DNA of 64,000 bases, from contig NC_087251.1 in assembly GCF_037042905.1 (NCBI RefSeq), positions 45,532,873-45,596,872 on the forward strand. Reading direction: 5' to 3'. This stretch comes from Lytechinus pictus. Lineage: Eukaryota > Echinodermata > Echinoidea > Temnopleuroida > Toxopneustidae. Below are positions 12,031-25,000 of this stretch, in pieces. Below the pieces are notes generated by a model. The model was not told the DNA's origin. It was given only the letters and a program-made list of their open reading frames with translations, and ran no database searches. The position numbers and the translations under genes are program-made. Numbering within the stretch: the first letter of the stretch is position 1; the number at the start of each line of letters is the position of its first letter.

Positions 12031-12174
12031 ACAATATAATATAACATAAATATAACAAATATCCATTGAAAATAAATCAGGCATACATCATTTAGCATAA
12101 ATCAGTAGCAGATGATGGATTGCCATTGTAAATAAAAAATGCTTGGAAATATGAGAAACCAAACCATGTATTAA

Positions 12175-12405
12175 TCATATAATCATATTATGAGCAGAAT
12201 GGATGAAACCATATTGATTTGAATTTAATAAATTATGTGTATCCAAAAACTTGTATAGCCTCTTGTAAATAATCTTTTCAATGATTTTAGAAATACTAGG
12301 AAGAATCGATATAGGTCTACTAATTTCATGAGAGTTGTCTTTCTTAAAAATAGGATTTACTTAAGCAATTTTTAAGCACTCTGGATAAAAATACGTCTGA
12401 TATAT
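12175..12405 (-). pseudogene. Reverse transcriptase fragment (CR1/L2-like)
   Basis: Minus-strand translation gives RPISILPSISKIIEKIIYKR followed by LYKFLDTHNLLNSNQYGF. This is the RT motif block that normally reads RPISVLP ... QxGFR. An in-frame stop lies upstream, and no neighbouring RT blocks are preserved. Confidence 0.75.
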
Positions 12406-12424
12406 GATGACTATATAATACGAT

Positions 12425-12500
12425 ACCAAGTATCAAAGCGCAGTTGAGTATATGCACATAGTAACTGCGCTATATAAATGGACATATTATTATTATTATA
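12425..12500 (+). repeat. SINE-like 3' tail
   Basis: ACTGCGCTATATAAATGGAC is followed by (ATT)n. It resembles the tail of the fuller copy at 12640-12895 (GCGCTATATCAATGTGGC then ATTATTATC). Confidence 0.45.
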
Positions 12501-12639
12501 TACTGTATGTGATGAGACATTCCACAACAATGAAATATGAAAGAATCATCCTATCCTTAGGATTTTGATCCTCTCCTGTTTTGGAATCACTCTTTTACAA
12601 TAGGTTAAGATAATAGTGCTATTATCTTGATTAAATCAT

Positions 12640-12895
12640 GTGAGAGAAAGTCTCCAGATTTTGAACTACAGGTCCAGGGTTCTATTCCCACTGCAGTACC
12701 CGCATCCTTTGACAAGGCGTTTATCTACATGTGCCACTCTCCACCCAGGTGTAGTGGCCCCGGTAGGAAGGAATTCCTTGAAGGCATCAGGGCCTAATCA
12801 GGGTAGCCTTGCTTAAGCCAGGGTAATAGCATGAAGCACTTTGAAACATTGTATTAAGCGCTATATCAATGTGGCATATTATTATCATCACCTTA
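12640..12895 (+). repeat. tRNA-derived SINE candidate
   Basis: A pol III B-box-like GGTTCTATTCC lies at 12678-12688. A body rich in GGTAGG/CCAGGG motifs follows. It ends in GCGCTATAT-type tail sequence and an (ATT)n-like run. No convincing A box was found, so this is a candidate, not a certain SINE. Confidence 0.5.
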
Positions 12896-13056
12896 GGAAC
12901 AGAAAGGGTAAGACTATTAGTATGGCAGACACTTAACACCCTCCAAACTCCACAGAATAATGGTTTAACTTCTCACAAAGGTTAATTTACCCATGAGTTA
13001 TTCAAGCACATTTTTTTTCATCAAGTTCACTTTTTTCAGCTTAATCTTCTTCATCT

Positions 13057-16000
13057 CTAAGAGCAGACACTGGATATTTCCTTGATCTTGTTAGCATGGA
13101 CATCATGAAACGGCAACCAATCGACGGCCATTTTGACCTCTCCTGTCGCATCCATGAACCCTAGCTCCACCATAGCCTCAAGAACTTTCTCTTCCTATGA
13201 AAAAAAGAACAAAATGAATTTTGTCAGTGTACCAATGACCACAGCCTTAAGTACCTTACACTCCTACTGAAAAAATGTACCAATGACACTCAATTGCAAC
13301 TATATACCATCAAATGTTCTGATGCAGGTAAATTTTGACCCAAAACACAAATAACACCTGGTTTCAAGGAAACATCTGCAAAGAATGTCATGCAAAGACT
13401 GCATGACATGAATCTATACAGATATACAAACTGATATGTGATTTATGTATACTGATCAATAAGATGAATTTATGTGGACAATTTATTTGGCTATTATTTT
13501 TTAGAAGTTATGTCATATGTATATTCAATTTTTTCATAATAAAAAACATTGTTGAAATTTGAAATACCAAATATTTGCTTGAGAAATGTAAAATGAAGCA
13601 GAATGAGCCAAGTGGATTTCTTTTGTAATTTTAATAATATTATACATGATTTATAGCCAACCTTGTCCACTGTTGGTAGAGCGTCCTTGATGCTCTGAAT
13701 TTCTTCTTCAGTAGGGGGCAGTCCGATGGCCCGTCGACGATAGCGGTCATGTATTGGGCACAACCTCAGGAGAGCGAGAGCCGTAGCTATGGCATAACCG
13801 CCCCAGTTACTGACTCCAGCACAGATGAGGTAATCCGTTGAGGTGACCGTAGCAATAATGTCGCCCTTCGGGATATGGCTCACCACTCTTTCTTTGACCT
13901 TGCCCATTCCTATCTCGTTACCGCCATCTCCAATCCCTGCAAAAAATAATAAAAAATATTGAAGTCAAATTTTCCGGAACCAATGAAATAATTACTGTAA
14001 TTTCAAAAGTTTACAATATAGAAAAAAAAAATTCACTGCTTTCACAGACCAAAGACGGTTTCAAATAGTACTGTAATTTCAGTTTATGGGCATTTCAAGT
14101 AAATAAACAACCTTTTTTGTATGTCCTATGGGGTGTTGCAAGAAAGTTACGTTGCAATTGATTGCAAATCGACTGCAACTTTGCAGCCGATCCCGATCGA
14201 CTGCAACTAGCAATCAATCGCCAATTTGCGTTGCAAGAAAAAGGCTTGCGATTGAACGCAAGTTGCAGCTGATTTGCAGACGATTTGCAGCTGTAAACAG
14301 GGTCTGCAGCACAAGACTAGCTGATGAAGCAAAATAATCCTTGCAATAATCGTGATTGTGGAAGAGAGTAAGTAGAAAATATTCATTTTTCACTGCTTTC
14401 TTTCTCCATTATGTATGTTTTCAGAGAATTTATATGTTTTAGACCTATGCCAGGGAAAAAATTATTTTGTAAAATGTGAAAATGTATCTTTATCGCCAGT
14501 CGAAATTTCACCTTCAAATTTTTTTTTACCACACAGTTTAAACCCAGTCCCACACTTGACTTTTTGTGTCGGTAATGCACTGTTGTACCAACAACACGGC
14601 AGGACATTCCCGGTGCAGTGCTGTTAAAAATCACCCTGAAGCAAGTAAATTTGTAGGCTCTAATTATGTATGAAACATCGAAAATGACCTTAAAAGATTA
14701 TTATTGTTCATATTTGAAATGATTTTTAAGTTATATAAGTTTCAACGGCTAATAACCATCCAGTAAATGGATTCAATGCAGTCGAATGGCCACAACTTTT
14801 GAGAAACACTCGACAGAAAGCAATTTTTTGTTTTTAACTTAAAGGATTTTTAATCTAACGTTAGGCTTTAAATCAAAGACTTCCATTATTAGATCCTCTC
14901 CATTAGTCTCTCTTTTTTAAGAGTCTGTCTAACCTCCCTTTTTATGACTTTCCTTTGCCTGGCCTGGGATAGAATGAAAATTTTGCTCTTGACTTTGGAG
15001 GAATTGTTTAGATTTATTTAATATTATTTTATTTATTTATTCCTTTATTTTTAATTTTTTGGAGGGGGGGGGGGGGTTCTCCACATTTTTCGCCAGGCCA
15101 AAAAAACAACAACAAAGGTATAGGGGGTCTACATGTAGGCCTATATTATTAATTATTTTTAAAGATGTTATTGGGCTATTAAACCTATTGGCCACATCTG
15201 CCACATTCTTTGGGAAGTTTTAACATTGAACAGGGAGTTGCCCGCCCGGGGCTCTTTTTAAAATTTCTTACGGGCAGATTGCACAAGAGGTTCTTTGCAA
15301 GGACAGTCTATTTGTGTCGTTGATTTGTAATGATGTGCCGTATGAGTCACATTTTTAATATCCATCACATATAAATATAAAAAGATATAGGGCCTACATG
15401 TAAGCCTAAATAAATCTATTTTTTAGATTCAATATGTAGGTCTACTATGCCGGGGGGAAGGTACTTAGATTTGGTTTGGACAAATTCACAAAGGTGTGCG
15501 GCTGAAGGTTTGAAACCCGTACCCATATTTACAGGTCATTTCGGCTAAAAAGGTACCCATTATTAGGGATTCATTACAGGGGCGGATCCAGGATTTCCAC
15601 AAGGGGGGGGGGGCACATTTTCGCCTGGAAAACTTGACAAGCAAAAAAAAAAGAAAAAAGTTATCGCCCAAAATGTAAGGTAATTTTGTATTTGCACCAA
15701 AGACAAGAGTAGAATATGGACCCATGTTTAAGGCCAGTATCTAAAAATTGGGCCATGTTTAGGGATTTTCCAGCATAAAATCATACCCCATGTTTAGGGA
15801 TTTCTTCCAAAAAGGCGACCCATTCCAGCGGCACATCCCCATATGCATTATTTTGTGAGTCCCCCCCCCCCCCCCCGGGCTACTATTTAACTGACTCTAG
15901 TGTTAACTTGATTTTTATGCAAGCACATGAGGTGCTATATAGATGACAGATTTTTTTTCACTTTAAATTGTTTAATGGATGATTACAATGCTTTTCCAGG

Positions 16001-19000
16001 TGCTTACAGTAAAAGGGTGTCTCATATGGTGCATCATTATCATTTTATTAATATTGAATGCATAATCATGATTTTTTTTTTACATCCTTTTACATCAAGC
16101 ACAATACTCGGGGGGGGGGGGGGGCATATGGTCCCCCTTCACATTTTTCAGAATAAATCTGCCACTCAAAATTTTATTACCGCACCACTGACTGGCGTTT
16201 TACTTTCAAGTCTCGCGCAACTTTTGAGACCAAATTTGCAATTCCCAGGTACAGGGTCAGGAAATTTTGCAACATTGTGTTTGTTTAAGTACATGTCAGA
16301 CAAAAACATGATTACATGTAAAAAGTTAATTGGGTAATTTTTTTTATTGACAATAGTAATTTAATGTCACTGATGAACTTTGTCTTGAAAATAACAAAAA
16401 CAAAAAATACATTTAAGAAGTTAAGAAAAAATATTTAAAAAAAAACATGAAAGGATTTTTTTTTATACCAGATTTTTTAAAGTAAAGTTGTTAGGAATGC
16501 TCTAGAAAGGAATATGTACACCAAAGTTTAGCATTCTATTACAAGCTTTTTTTAGTAAATTAAAGCAAAAGGTATGATTCATAATTTTTTATTGCGCCGC
16601 CCATAGCTGAGGAACCATAGTACCCCTCCCCAGGACAGAAGTGACTTTAATCAAAACACCCTGGGACTACTATAATGATTAACACACTGGCAACTGAGCT
16701 TAACTTGTATATTAATTTCATGAACATGTTTTATCTCTTTGCTTTTTGCTTTTAATTGCTTACTACAGTTATGACAAGGAAGTCTGGAATAAACCGAACC
16801 ACCATAACTGTGTCTGCTACCATGTGTGTTCTTGCAACCAGCTGATTGATTCATTTTATCAACTCTTGAATGGTAGGTTACATGTAAACTGTATTATTAT
16901 TAATAATTCACCATGATTGTAATGCGGATGGGGGTGAAATCTGTACACATTGACCAAAGGATAATGCAAAATGAAAAAAAGGCAAACACAAATCTCTATC
17001 TTGACTGGACTTCTCAGCAATGAAGACATCCCATTGATGGGGGGGGGGGGGAGGGGAGGGGGCGGTTGTTGTGCTCATCCAAGGTGTACTGTATGAAAGT
17101 GTGTATTTTGCTTTCATTGATTTAATTTATTGCATATTTTAATTTCCATGATTCATTTATTTGGGGAAAAACAATCAGTTCACACTTTTTTAGATTACAT
17201 CATGGCAAATTGCCAATTACTATGGTCTCAGGAGTAAGCCACTTTCCCTCTATCATATCATCATGTCGGTGCAAACAACGCCCTTACCAGCAGGCATAGG
17301 GGCATTTCTGCACCAATGGGGTGCACAAAACTGTTTTGCTAAGGGCGTTTTTGCACTGAAAGGACAAAATTTGAACTAACCCAAGCTACATGTATGTATA
17401 GTTATGGGCTTGCATTATTTCCTATATTATTATTTTTTTATGGACAGGTTGATTATCAGAACTGAATTCAGAGCTGCTCCTGTCTGTAGTAAGATCATTT
17501 AGAGTGGACTTCAGAATGAGGGCGTTGCTTGTTTAAAATCTTCACTCCATGAAGCTCTCCAAATTCATCTCAAATTAGACTGCTTCTGGAAACCAGATTT
17601 GTTCCTTCAAGCAGAGACGCTTGTGGCTTTCCTGACTGGACTTCTATGGATTCTTCATGCCAACCTTAAGGACTGTGGTCTTCTGCATGATACGTCAATT
17701 TCAAACAAGACATTCTGTGGTGAAACACTTGATGTAGATGATATGAAATTTTATTTCATATAACTGAATCTCAGAAGTAATTCCTCGGGAGCAAGAAACA
17801 TTGAAAAATAAAAATAAAAGGTCCATCAATAATGAATGTCTTGAGCAGTGTTCTTTTTTTGTGCACAGATCAATGGATCTTTTCAAGTCCAAGCAGGGAT
17901 GTAGTCAATGCTGACCTCGAGGCAACATTTTGCTGGCCTTGGTCCGAGTCACTGTACAGAATCTATGGGAAGTTCTCTCAAGCTGCCTCATGACTCGGAA
18001 GAATCAGCCTCGACCTCATCCCTGTATGCAAGTGTGATATATATCTACGATGCAATCTTATGATTAAAGAGAGCTTCAGATTTTGAAGTGTAGCAATCTC
18101 CTGAAATGTATGTTTTATTTGAAAATCAAACTAAAATAACTTAATTGGGCATGTTATTCATTATGATATGTATGAATGAAAGCATTTAAGCAATTTAGTG
18201 CTCTTGCAAAATAAATTCTGAGTTGTATTTACTGCAAACCCTCAGATATATTTATAAGCATTTGCCAGTGCATGAAGTGTTTTAATAAAGAGTGGCTTTT
18301 GTGCCTATGGAGAGTTATTATTTCTTCAACATTTCTTCATACAAATTATTTCAGAAATCACAATTTGAATATTCCATGACCTCTGATAACAAGAGCAGAA
18401 TATTTTTGGTGATTGACACACTTTAAAATGATATTAGGAGAGAATGTACTGAAATTGTGTGAAAATAATGGCATAATTGCTGAAGAGGCCTATAAAGATT
18501 GAAAATAACATTATTTCAAGTTTTTCTTGAAAAAAACCCATGGAAAATTGAAAATGGCATAATTAATTACACAAGTTTTCAAAACAAAATACAAAAAAAA
18601 AATTTTTTGCAGAATTTTTAGTACACAAGCCTATGGACAATCAATTGAACGTAAATCGAACGCAAATTTTGCGCGTCCTCCAAAATCTCACATAAGTTAC
18701 GTTCGATGTGCAATCAATCGCAAAGCTTGCGCTTGATCTACGTTCAATTGATCAAACGCAACTTCTTCTTGCAACAGGATTGAACGTAACTTGCGTTCAA
18801 TTGCAGATTTGCGTTTAATCGGAGGACTTACGCTCAATTTTGGGAGTTGCGTTCGATTTGCGTTCAATCGCAAGTTTCTTGCAACACCCCACTAGTGTAA
18901 CCCAATTTGTCTCAGATTCTTACTTTTACTCCTTATTTCTGCAAAATAGAAGATAGAGGATGCAAAATAAAGAGGATAGTTTTCACAAAGCATAGTGGCA

Positions 19001-22000
19001 ATCAAATAGTCAAATCAACATCTATTGATAAGTCACTCACCTGTGGTAAATACATGTCCCACATCTCTCGCTGCATTAAACAGAGCATCGATCCCTCCAA
19101 CCTTCGCATTATTGACTCTCCCAGAGGCTGAATGGTAGAGTCCATCTTGACCCACTCCGGCTCGCTCTATCGCCACCAGGTGATCGAACCTAGGAGTTTG
19201 GCCATCTTGGGAGGTCAGGAAGGATACAGCATTCTCTTTGGAGGCGGACTGACCAGTAGGAGGGTAGCATTCTATAGGAATGGTCTTGGACAGGACACCT
19301 GATGGAATAAAACATTTAACCATTTTGTGGATCAGATCTTAATTATATATTTCAATTAATTTTTCGGTACATTGTCGTTTTCATGATTAATGAAAAATTC
19401 AGATAACACCTATCATTCAATAAAAGTAAAGACTAAAATCTTTTAGTCTGGAGTTTGACCAATTGGGCGTTCATAGATTACAAGCAACTTTACGAATGAC
19501 TGGTGATCCCTTCTTACAAACTAAATCAACACCTATGCAAATATCATACCTCAGTCAAATTTGCTCTACGGCGGCCGTACGGCGAGTCGAAAACAGCCGT
19601 TTTATTCATTTTCATTCAAACCACCTATATGTAGCTGTTACAAACAATGTTAAAACAGCTCTTTTCGACTCGTCGCATGGTCGCCCTAGAGCAAATGTGA
19701 CTGAGGTATTAACCACAAGAAATTAAGGGTCACCAGTCACTTGTACCTTACGAAAAGCTTTATGAAACACCCTTCTAGGATCAATAAATCATGCAAGGTC
19801 TCCAGACAAACAAATGCTATGTCACCAAGAAGATTCAATTCCATACCAACCTCTTTCTACTAACATGTCTACCAGTTTGATCATCCATCCAAGAAGTCCT
19901 CCAACATCATCTATCACTAGCACCACGTCTTTGCCAAGGACCTGGAGCATGGTTGCCATGGCGATAGCTCCTGGAGGTCCGTCGGTCTCAAAGAGGTTGT
20001 CTCCCTCAAGCTTCACCGGGAAACCGGTCGTTACGGCAACTGATTTTGCATGGGAGAGTGACAGGGCAGCCTTCAGGAGATCGTCTTCTACAAGGAGATG
20101 GCCAATTTGCCGCTTTCCTGTACATTTTTATTTGAAAATAGCACAGCAAATGTAAATCTATTTTTCTTAAATAATTATCATTTTTGGTAATGTGTATATA
20201 ACCAAAAATATTTCACACAATTAAATAAAATACAAAATGAAAGATATCATATCCATTTTAGGTCAAGATATATGTCACGCATTTTTAAAGAATACCAGTA
20301 GAAATTATTTTTCAATAAAATTGAAAAAAAAAATTAAATGTGAACCTAACCAAAATAATTTAAACAAGAATATGAAAATTTATGCAACACATGTTGATAA
20401 ATCTGTTCTAAGTACAATATGAATTGTATTCTCACCCACAATAACAAATTTCATCCACCATTTTGAGTTTAATTTTAGTTGTTGGATGATGTTTTTTAAA
20501 GATTTGATCTTACCTATATCCTCAATTGCTGCAGTTTCAAGTTTCTTAATCCTATCCATGGTAGCCTGAGAGAGGGTGCTCCCCAGGGGTGGGGTATCAG
20601 CAAGCCAGACTACCCTGGGGAGATCCTCTGGGGGTGGGTTGGGGTTGGGTTTCGTGCAGGGGGAATCCGTCAGAAGCATGCTACCAGGTCTGTGTGTGAA
20701 AGCCAATGGTAGTTCTGGAAAACAAAGAAAAAAGAAAAAAAAAGAGATGCAAAATTTATCTCTATATAATTTAACCAATTGAAGAGAAGAGTAAAAAGCA
20801 CCACTTTACTATCATATACCAGAAGGGGTAGATACAGCTAGATTAAACATTGTGGCAGCGGAAGCCAAAAAGTTTAGGGGGGGGGTCCACCTGAAATTTT
20901 GGGATGGACACAGGTAAAAAAAGAATTAAAAGCAAAAAAAAAAAAAAAGTTATAAACCAAGATTTTAGGGAGGGGGCAAATTTTTTTTAAGGGGGTTGTC
21001 CACCTGAATTTAGAGGAGGGACGTAGGAAATAAAATTCACAAGCAAACAAAAAGAAAAAAAGGTTAACAAAAAATTTAGGGGGGCCATCCCCCCCACATC
21101 AAATTTAGGGGGGACAGGTCCCCCTGCCTATGATTAGACACAATATTTTAGACAGCCCCATTGTTGCGTACAGACAGTATAGCCATGAAATGGCACTGTA
21201 TCTTACTAGGCTGGATTTGCAACTGTACCATGTTTGCCTATTACTGCACCAAATGGATTTAAGGAGGAGCAATATTTAATTCATCATTTGATTACAATAT
21301 TTCATTTCATTTATTTACATCTCCAACATTTACAATATGTTTTGTTCCATACATCTTGATAATCAATAGAACAAGGAAAATGTATATTACAATAATCAAG
21401 ATAACTATTCAAACAGGCTGGAAATGTAGGAGGCTGCTGAAAAGCGGAGCTTGTAGAGTGCAGCCTCCTAATAAACTATTTGTATAAACAGTATAAACAG
21501 AAACAAATACAACATGGTGAGAATTTGGGTATAAATCCAGTTAAATGTAAATCAAATTTAAAAAAATGAGAGAAAGAGAAAATGAAAGAAAGATTGAAAG
21601 TCTCCAGCTTTTGGAAGCTAATGGATTTAATATTCAACTGTAACTATTTGACGGGGTACTCAAGGCTAGACATACTTTGACAGATGGAATAAAATCAGAC
21701 AAACATACCACTGAGAAATTTATCAAAATCTGACAATTCATCGAAACCATAATGCATTATTTTGGGGACCAGTTCTATGCCTGTCTTCATGAAAATGCAA
21801 CAAGCAAGCTGATGTCATATTCCAAATATTTCTTTTGTATTCTATCATATGAAATTATATTCATTAAAATTTCTCCAAGAATGTAAAAGATGGATTGACT
21901 ACTGATTTAATGAATAAGATCATAATAGCTGCAATGTATTTTGTTACAAAGGGTACATATCATATAAAACTATTAATTCATGCAATTAATACAATTAATA

Positions 22001-25000
22001 ATATAAATAAAAAAAGAAAAAGAGGGAACATGGCATCATCCGCTAATTTTTGAGCATATCTCCATGCATATAACCATTTTTACAAAATATTGCTAAACTA
22101 TCTTAAGAATTTTACCATACTTATTTGGATATAATAATTTTCATCCTGGTGTACCTCGATGTAAAAATAGACCCCACAATGGCAGAACGAGAGTAAATTG
22201 TTTAAATCGTTTACACTTACTGGCAGCTTTGACAGTTTCTAGACCAGTGACACCACACGGCCAGAACACTGCAACATCTCCTTCATGAAATCGAGTAGCT
22301 ATCCCATAGTCAACCTTTTCAACATCTATGCCGATGACAGCTAAATGACAAAGGGATAATAAAATTATTTATATCTTATTTATTTACATTTATTGGCATT
22401 ATAATTATATTGGATGGCTCAGAATGGGATATCACAAATATCCAAAAATTAGTGCCATAGTAAAATCAATATTTAGATGATTGCAGCCAGTGGCGGACCG
22501 TGACCCGGAGGAGACAAAGCAATGGAGGGGCACAGCTTTGTTCACAAACAATACAGTGCCCCTCCAATCATTGTCTCCTCCAGGGGAGTGTTTCATCAAC
22601 ATTTTCATCCGACAAGTTGTCAGATCTGACATCTTTCTCTGATGTTGATTGGCTGAGAGGTACTGTTACTATGGTAACTGTCGGATAAAATGGGACTTGT
22701 CGGATAAAACGTCCGACAAGTCCTTTCATGAAACGCCCCCCAGGTCACGCGGGTCCGCCACTGATTGCAGCATTGGCACTACAGTGCGTCCCAAAAAAAA
22801 CTATACACTTTTGAAATGGCTGCCAAATAAAAAATGTATCATTTTGGGGGAAAAGACTTATAGATAAGGAAAGCCTATAACGTCAACTTTCAAATGACAC
22901 CAAAAAGTTTGAAAACTATTCATGCTTGAGCGAGCACTGCCCACTGAAACAAAGGGTATGAAAATTAGGGTGGGCTGGAATTAGCCTTCCAATTTCTTTC
23001 AGGTTTTTTTGTTTGGTACTTGCAAAGTTGATGGTAATTTGGTGAATTAAAGATCAGTTGTGATCAGTTTGTTGTTTGTGACAATTTAATGCGTTATTAA
23101 ATTGAAATTTAATGCACGAGTGATCATGAATTGGGTGCAGCATTTTGTCTTATCGTGTGGATCTCAACAATGTGTTCACGACAGTCAGGAGAAGAGGGGG
23201 TAATATGACTTAGGTAGGTGAAGTACGTTGATGGGATAAAGGTCAACAGAACATTTAGCAACCCCTTTCTCTATCTCAACCCCCCCCCCCCCCGCTTCTC
23301 TCCTCCTGAGAGACTACGCTCAGCTAGGCTGGGCAGGAATTAGCCTTACAGTTTTTTTAGTGGTTAGTCCTTTGGAACTTGTTAAGCTAAATTAATGAGT
23401 GAGATAAGTTTGGGTTTCTTAGGCAAATTTTATGAGTTACTAAATTGAAATTTAATGCATGAGTGAACAGGAATTGTGATTTTATTGTAGCATATTCATC
23501 TTGTGAACCTCAGAAGTGTGTTCATGAGAGTCAGAGTAATGTGATGGTACCCGTTACAAGCAAGAGGGCGAGATATGCTTAGACTTGGTTAAAAGGGCAT
23601 TCCTCTTCTTTTTTTCATTTTACAAATTAAAAGTCATATGTACCCTCCCCTCTCCACCTCCATTTCCCAGCCCCCCCCCCCTCTCTCTATCTCACTTCCT
23701 GCATTGTAGCCTATTCAAAACTTAACTGCCAAGTGACTGGTGGCTGATGGTCAGGGTTTTTTTCAATGATTACCAAGAAATTTAATGATTAATGAAATAA
23801 TTAATTGAAAAAAAGGAATGTTTGATTGATCACCTTGCACATTGAATAAGTTGATTTACTGATAAATTGTTGATTAAATGATTGATAGGAAAAATTTGAT
23901 GTCCCAATTCAGAATTAATCATAATCAACATTCTGCTCTGGACTCCACGCGTACATGACAATAGCCATCAATCTCTCAACAGGAGGGGAGGGCGGGAAAG
24001 AGGGAGGGGGCGGGGGCTGAATGTTCTGTTGACCCTTATTCCATCAACCTACTTCTCTCACTTAAGTCCTATCTCACCCCCTATTCTCCCGACTCCCATG
24101 AACACATTGCTGAGATCCACATGATAAATTTGAAATGCTGCCCAAAAGAGATCCAAATGATAAAGTTGAAATGCTGCCCAAAAAGTGTAATTTGTGTTCA
24201 CTCATGCATTAAAGTTCAATTTAATAATTTATAAAATTTGCTTAAGCAACCAAAACTGGTCATGGTTGATCATTAATTTATCACATCGCCCTTAACTTTG
24301 CAAGTTCGAAAGGATTTGCCTCTCAAAAACTTACATAAATTGGAAGGCTAATTCCAGCCCACCCTAATTTTCATACCCTTTGTTTCAGTGGGCAGTGCTC
24401 GCTCAAGCATTAATAGTTTTCCAACCTTTTGGTGTCATTTGAAAGTTGACTTTATTGGCTTTCCATATATGTAAGTCTTTTCCCCCAAAATGCTACATTT
24501 TGTATTTGGCAGCCATTTCAAAAGTGTATAGTTTTTTTTGGGACGCACTGTATAATGAGTTGCATGATTCTGATATCCCATAAAAGCCATCCAATAAAAT
24601 TATTATCATCTTTATAACGATCATTATTCATTAGACTGTGCAATACGGCATGATATTCCACAGGAAAATAATGCACTATATCGAAAATAAAGCAAAGGCG
24701 ATAGATCACATCCAATGAAACAAGAATTATAGCAGTGAAAGTGTGACATTGCGGGTTCTTTACAAGACTTAGTACCTTTGGGGTGTGAGTGAACACAGCT
24801 GAAATTGCAAGTTCACAAAAAGTCGAGAAAATAAATTAGCTGAACTGAGCTAAACAAACCAAACTGTAAAACACTTGTACAGTGCGTCCCAGAAAAAACG
24901 AAACCGAGATTTAGCGATGATTTATCATAACTTAATCATAAATAAAATAGACAAATGACCTACCAATGTAAAGCTTAGAATCTCCTCTTTCATCTGGTAT

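Noticed and set aside
13494..13661. Extension of the DGLUCY frame beyond 13662
   Set aside because: The frame runs past the AAG|GTTGGC donor into AT-rich intron. The true C-terminus is in the exon at 13194-13057, which matches the family (DWLPFHDVHANKI).
15060..17060. Poly(G) runs as G-quadruplex regulators
   Set aside because: They belong to interspersed G-tract repeats within an intron transposon; nothing ties them to gene control.
17893..18023. CAGGGATG...CATCCCTG palindrome as a hAT MITE
   Set aside because: Ends match but flanking 8-mers do not; kept only as a remark within the larger element.
19841..19850. Alternative donor TTG|GTATGG for DGLUCY exon 7
   Set aside because: The donor five bases earlier, GAG|GTTGGT, keeps the phase needed for the next exon (GVLSKTIPI); the alternative would break the frame.
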